Below, piece after piece: positions 23,710 to 23,880 of a DNA stretch of 23,880 nucleotides. Numbering within the stretch: the stretch's first letter is position 1; every line of letters starts with the position of its first letter. The notes under the pieces were generated by a model that saw nothing but the letters and a program-made list of their open reading frames with translations, searched no databases and was not told where the DNA came from. A program made the position numbers and the translations under genes. The stretch is from SZUA-146 sp963922815 (GTDB lineage Bacteria; Pseudomonadota; Gammaproteobacteria; Steroidobacterales; SZUA-146): positions 1-23,880 of the forward strand of contig CAWUKD010000041.1 of NCBI GenBank assembly GCA_963922815.1, given 5' to 3'.

Positions 23710-23880
23710 ATCACATCATCGGTTGAGTCAGAAACTACAGGGTAGTTGGTTTGACTTTCGGCGTCACGGCTTTTTTAACTTCCCTTTTTAGGCGCTGACC
23801 AGTTGTACTCTGGCGAAAAAAGCCTGTTTGTAGCGTCTATGCTGACGCAGTACACCGCACGCTGCTCCCTGTTCGTACTG

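Noticed and set aside
1..23880. CRISPR arrays, tRNA or rRNA genes, intact transposase or integrase genes
   Set aside because: No regularly spaced repeats, cloverleaf-like sequence or recombinase motifs were found on reading both strands; very short or divergent examples could be missed by eye.

Overview
The window looks like chromosomal DNA from a free-living, probably aquatic, gammaproteobacterium. The evidence is the TonB-dependent receptor, the Wzx/Wzy-type exopolysaccharide genes, an H-NOX/hybrid-kinase operon, a selD-selU pair, and YccF and DUF6868-like membrane proteins. I cannot name the genus. No rRNA, tRNA, CRISPR array or intact transposase gene was seen.

Layout. (1) 1-900, minus strand: the N-terminal third of a TonB-dependent receptor, preceded by a clear TPP (thiamine pyrophosphate) riboswitch and an extended -10 promoter. 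This predicts an outer-membrane transporter for thiamine or a related compound. (2) 965-4047, minus: the left arm of an exopolysaccharide locus, with an initiating polyprenyl-phosphate sugar transferase and an unusual single reading frame that joins a degenerate nucleotidyltransferase/left-handed beta-helix protein to a GT4 glycosyltransferase. (3) 4126-7214, minus: a tightly overlapped three-gene signalling operon closed by a strong terminator. It encodes a reversed-architecture HTH-receiver regulator, an H-NOX haem/NO sensor, and a soluble hybrid histidine kinase (HisKA-HATPase-REC-HPt). (4) 7443-15890, plus: the right arm of the exopolysaccharide locus, six overlapping genes: SLBB export protein, Wzz-like, Wzx, GT4, Wzy-like, GT4. 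The NO-sensing operon therefore sits between the two arms of the polysaccharide locus.

(5) 15942-17135, minus: a DUF2235 alpha/beta-hydrolase. (6) 17285-20490, plus: a two-gene nuclease module. The first protein is an HNH domain fused to an SMC/ABC-like ATPase; the second is a stand-alone HNH protein whose whole architecture resembles the N-terminus of the first. This is Septu/PtuAB-like in content but has two HNH modules and is the best candidate for an undescribed anti-phage system. (7) 20496-21068: two copies of a GGGGACAGTTTAC palindromic repeat family around a small DUF6868-like membrane protein, then yccF. (8) 21551-23709, minus: selD and mnmH/selU, overlapping, for selenium-dependent tRNA modification.

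How they may work together: regions 2 and 4 should build and export one surface polysaccharide by the Wzx/Wzy route. Region 3 could switch its synthesis in response to nitric oxide, but that link rests on gene order only. Region 6 appears to be a separate accessory insert bounded by repeat sequence.
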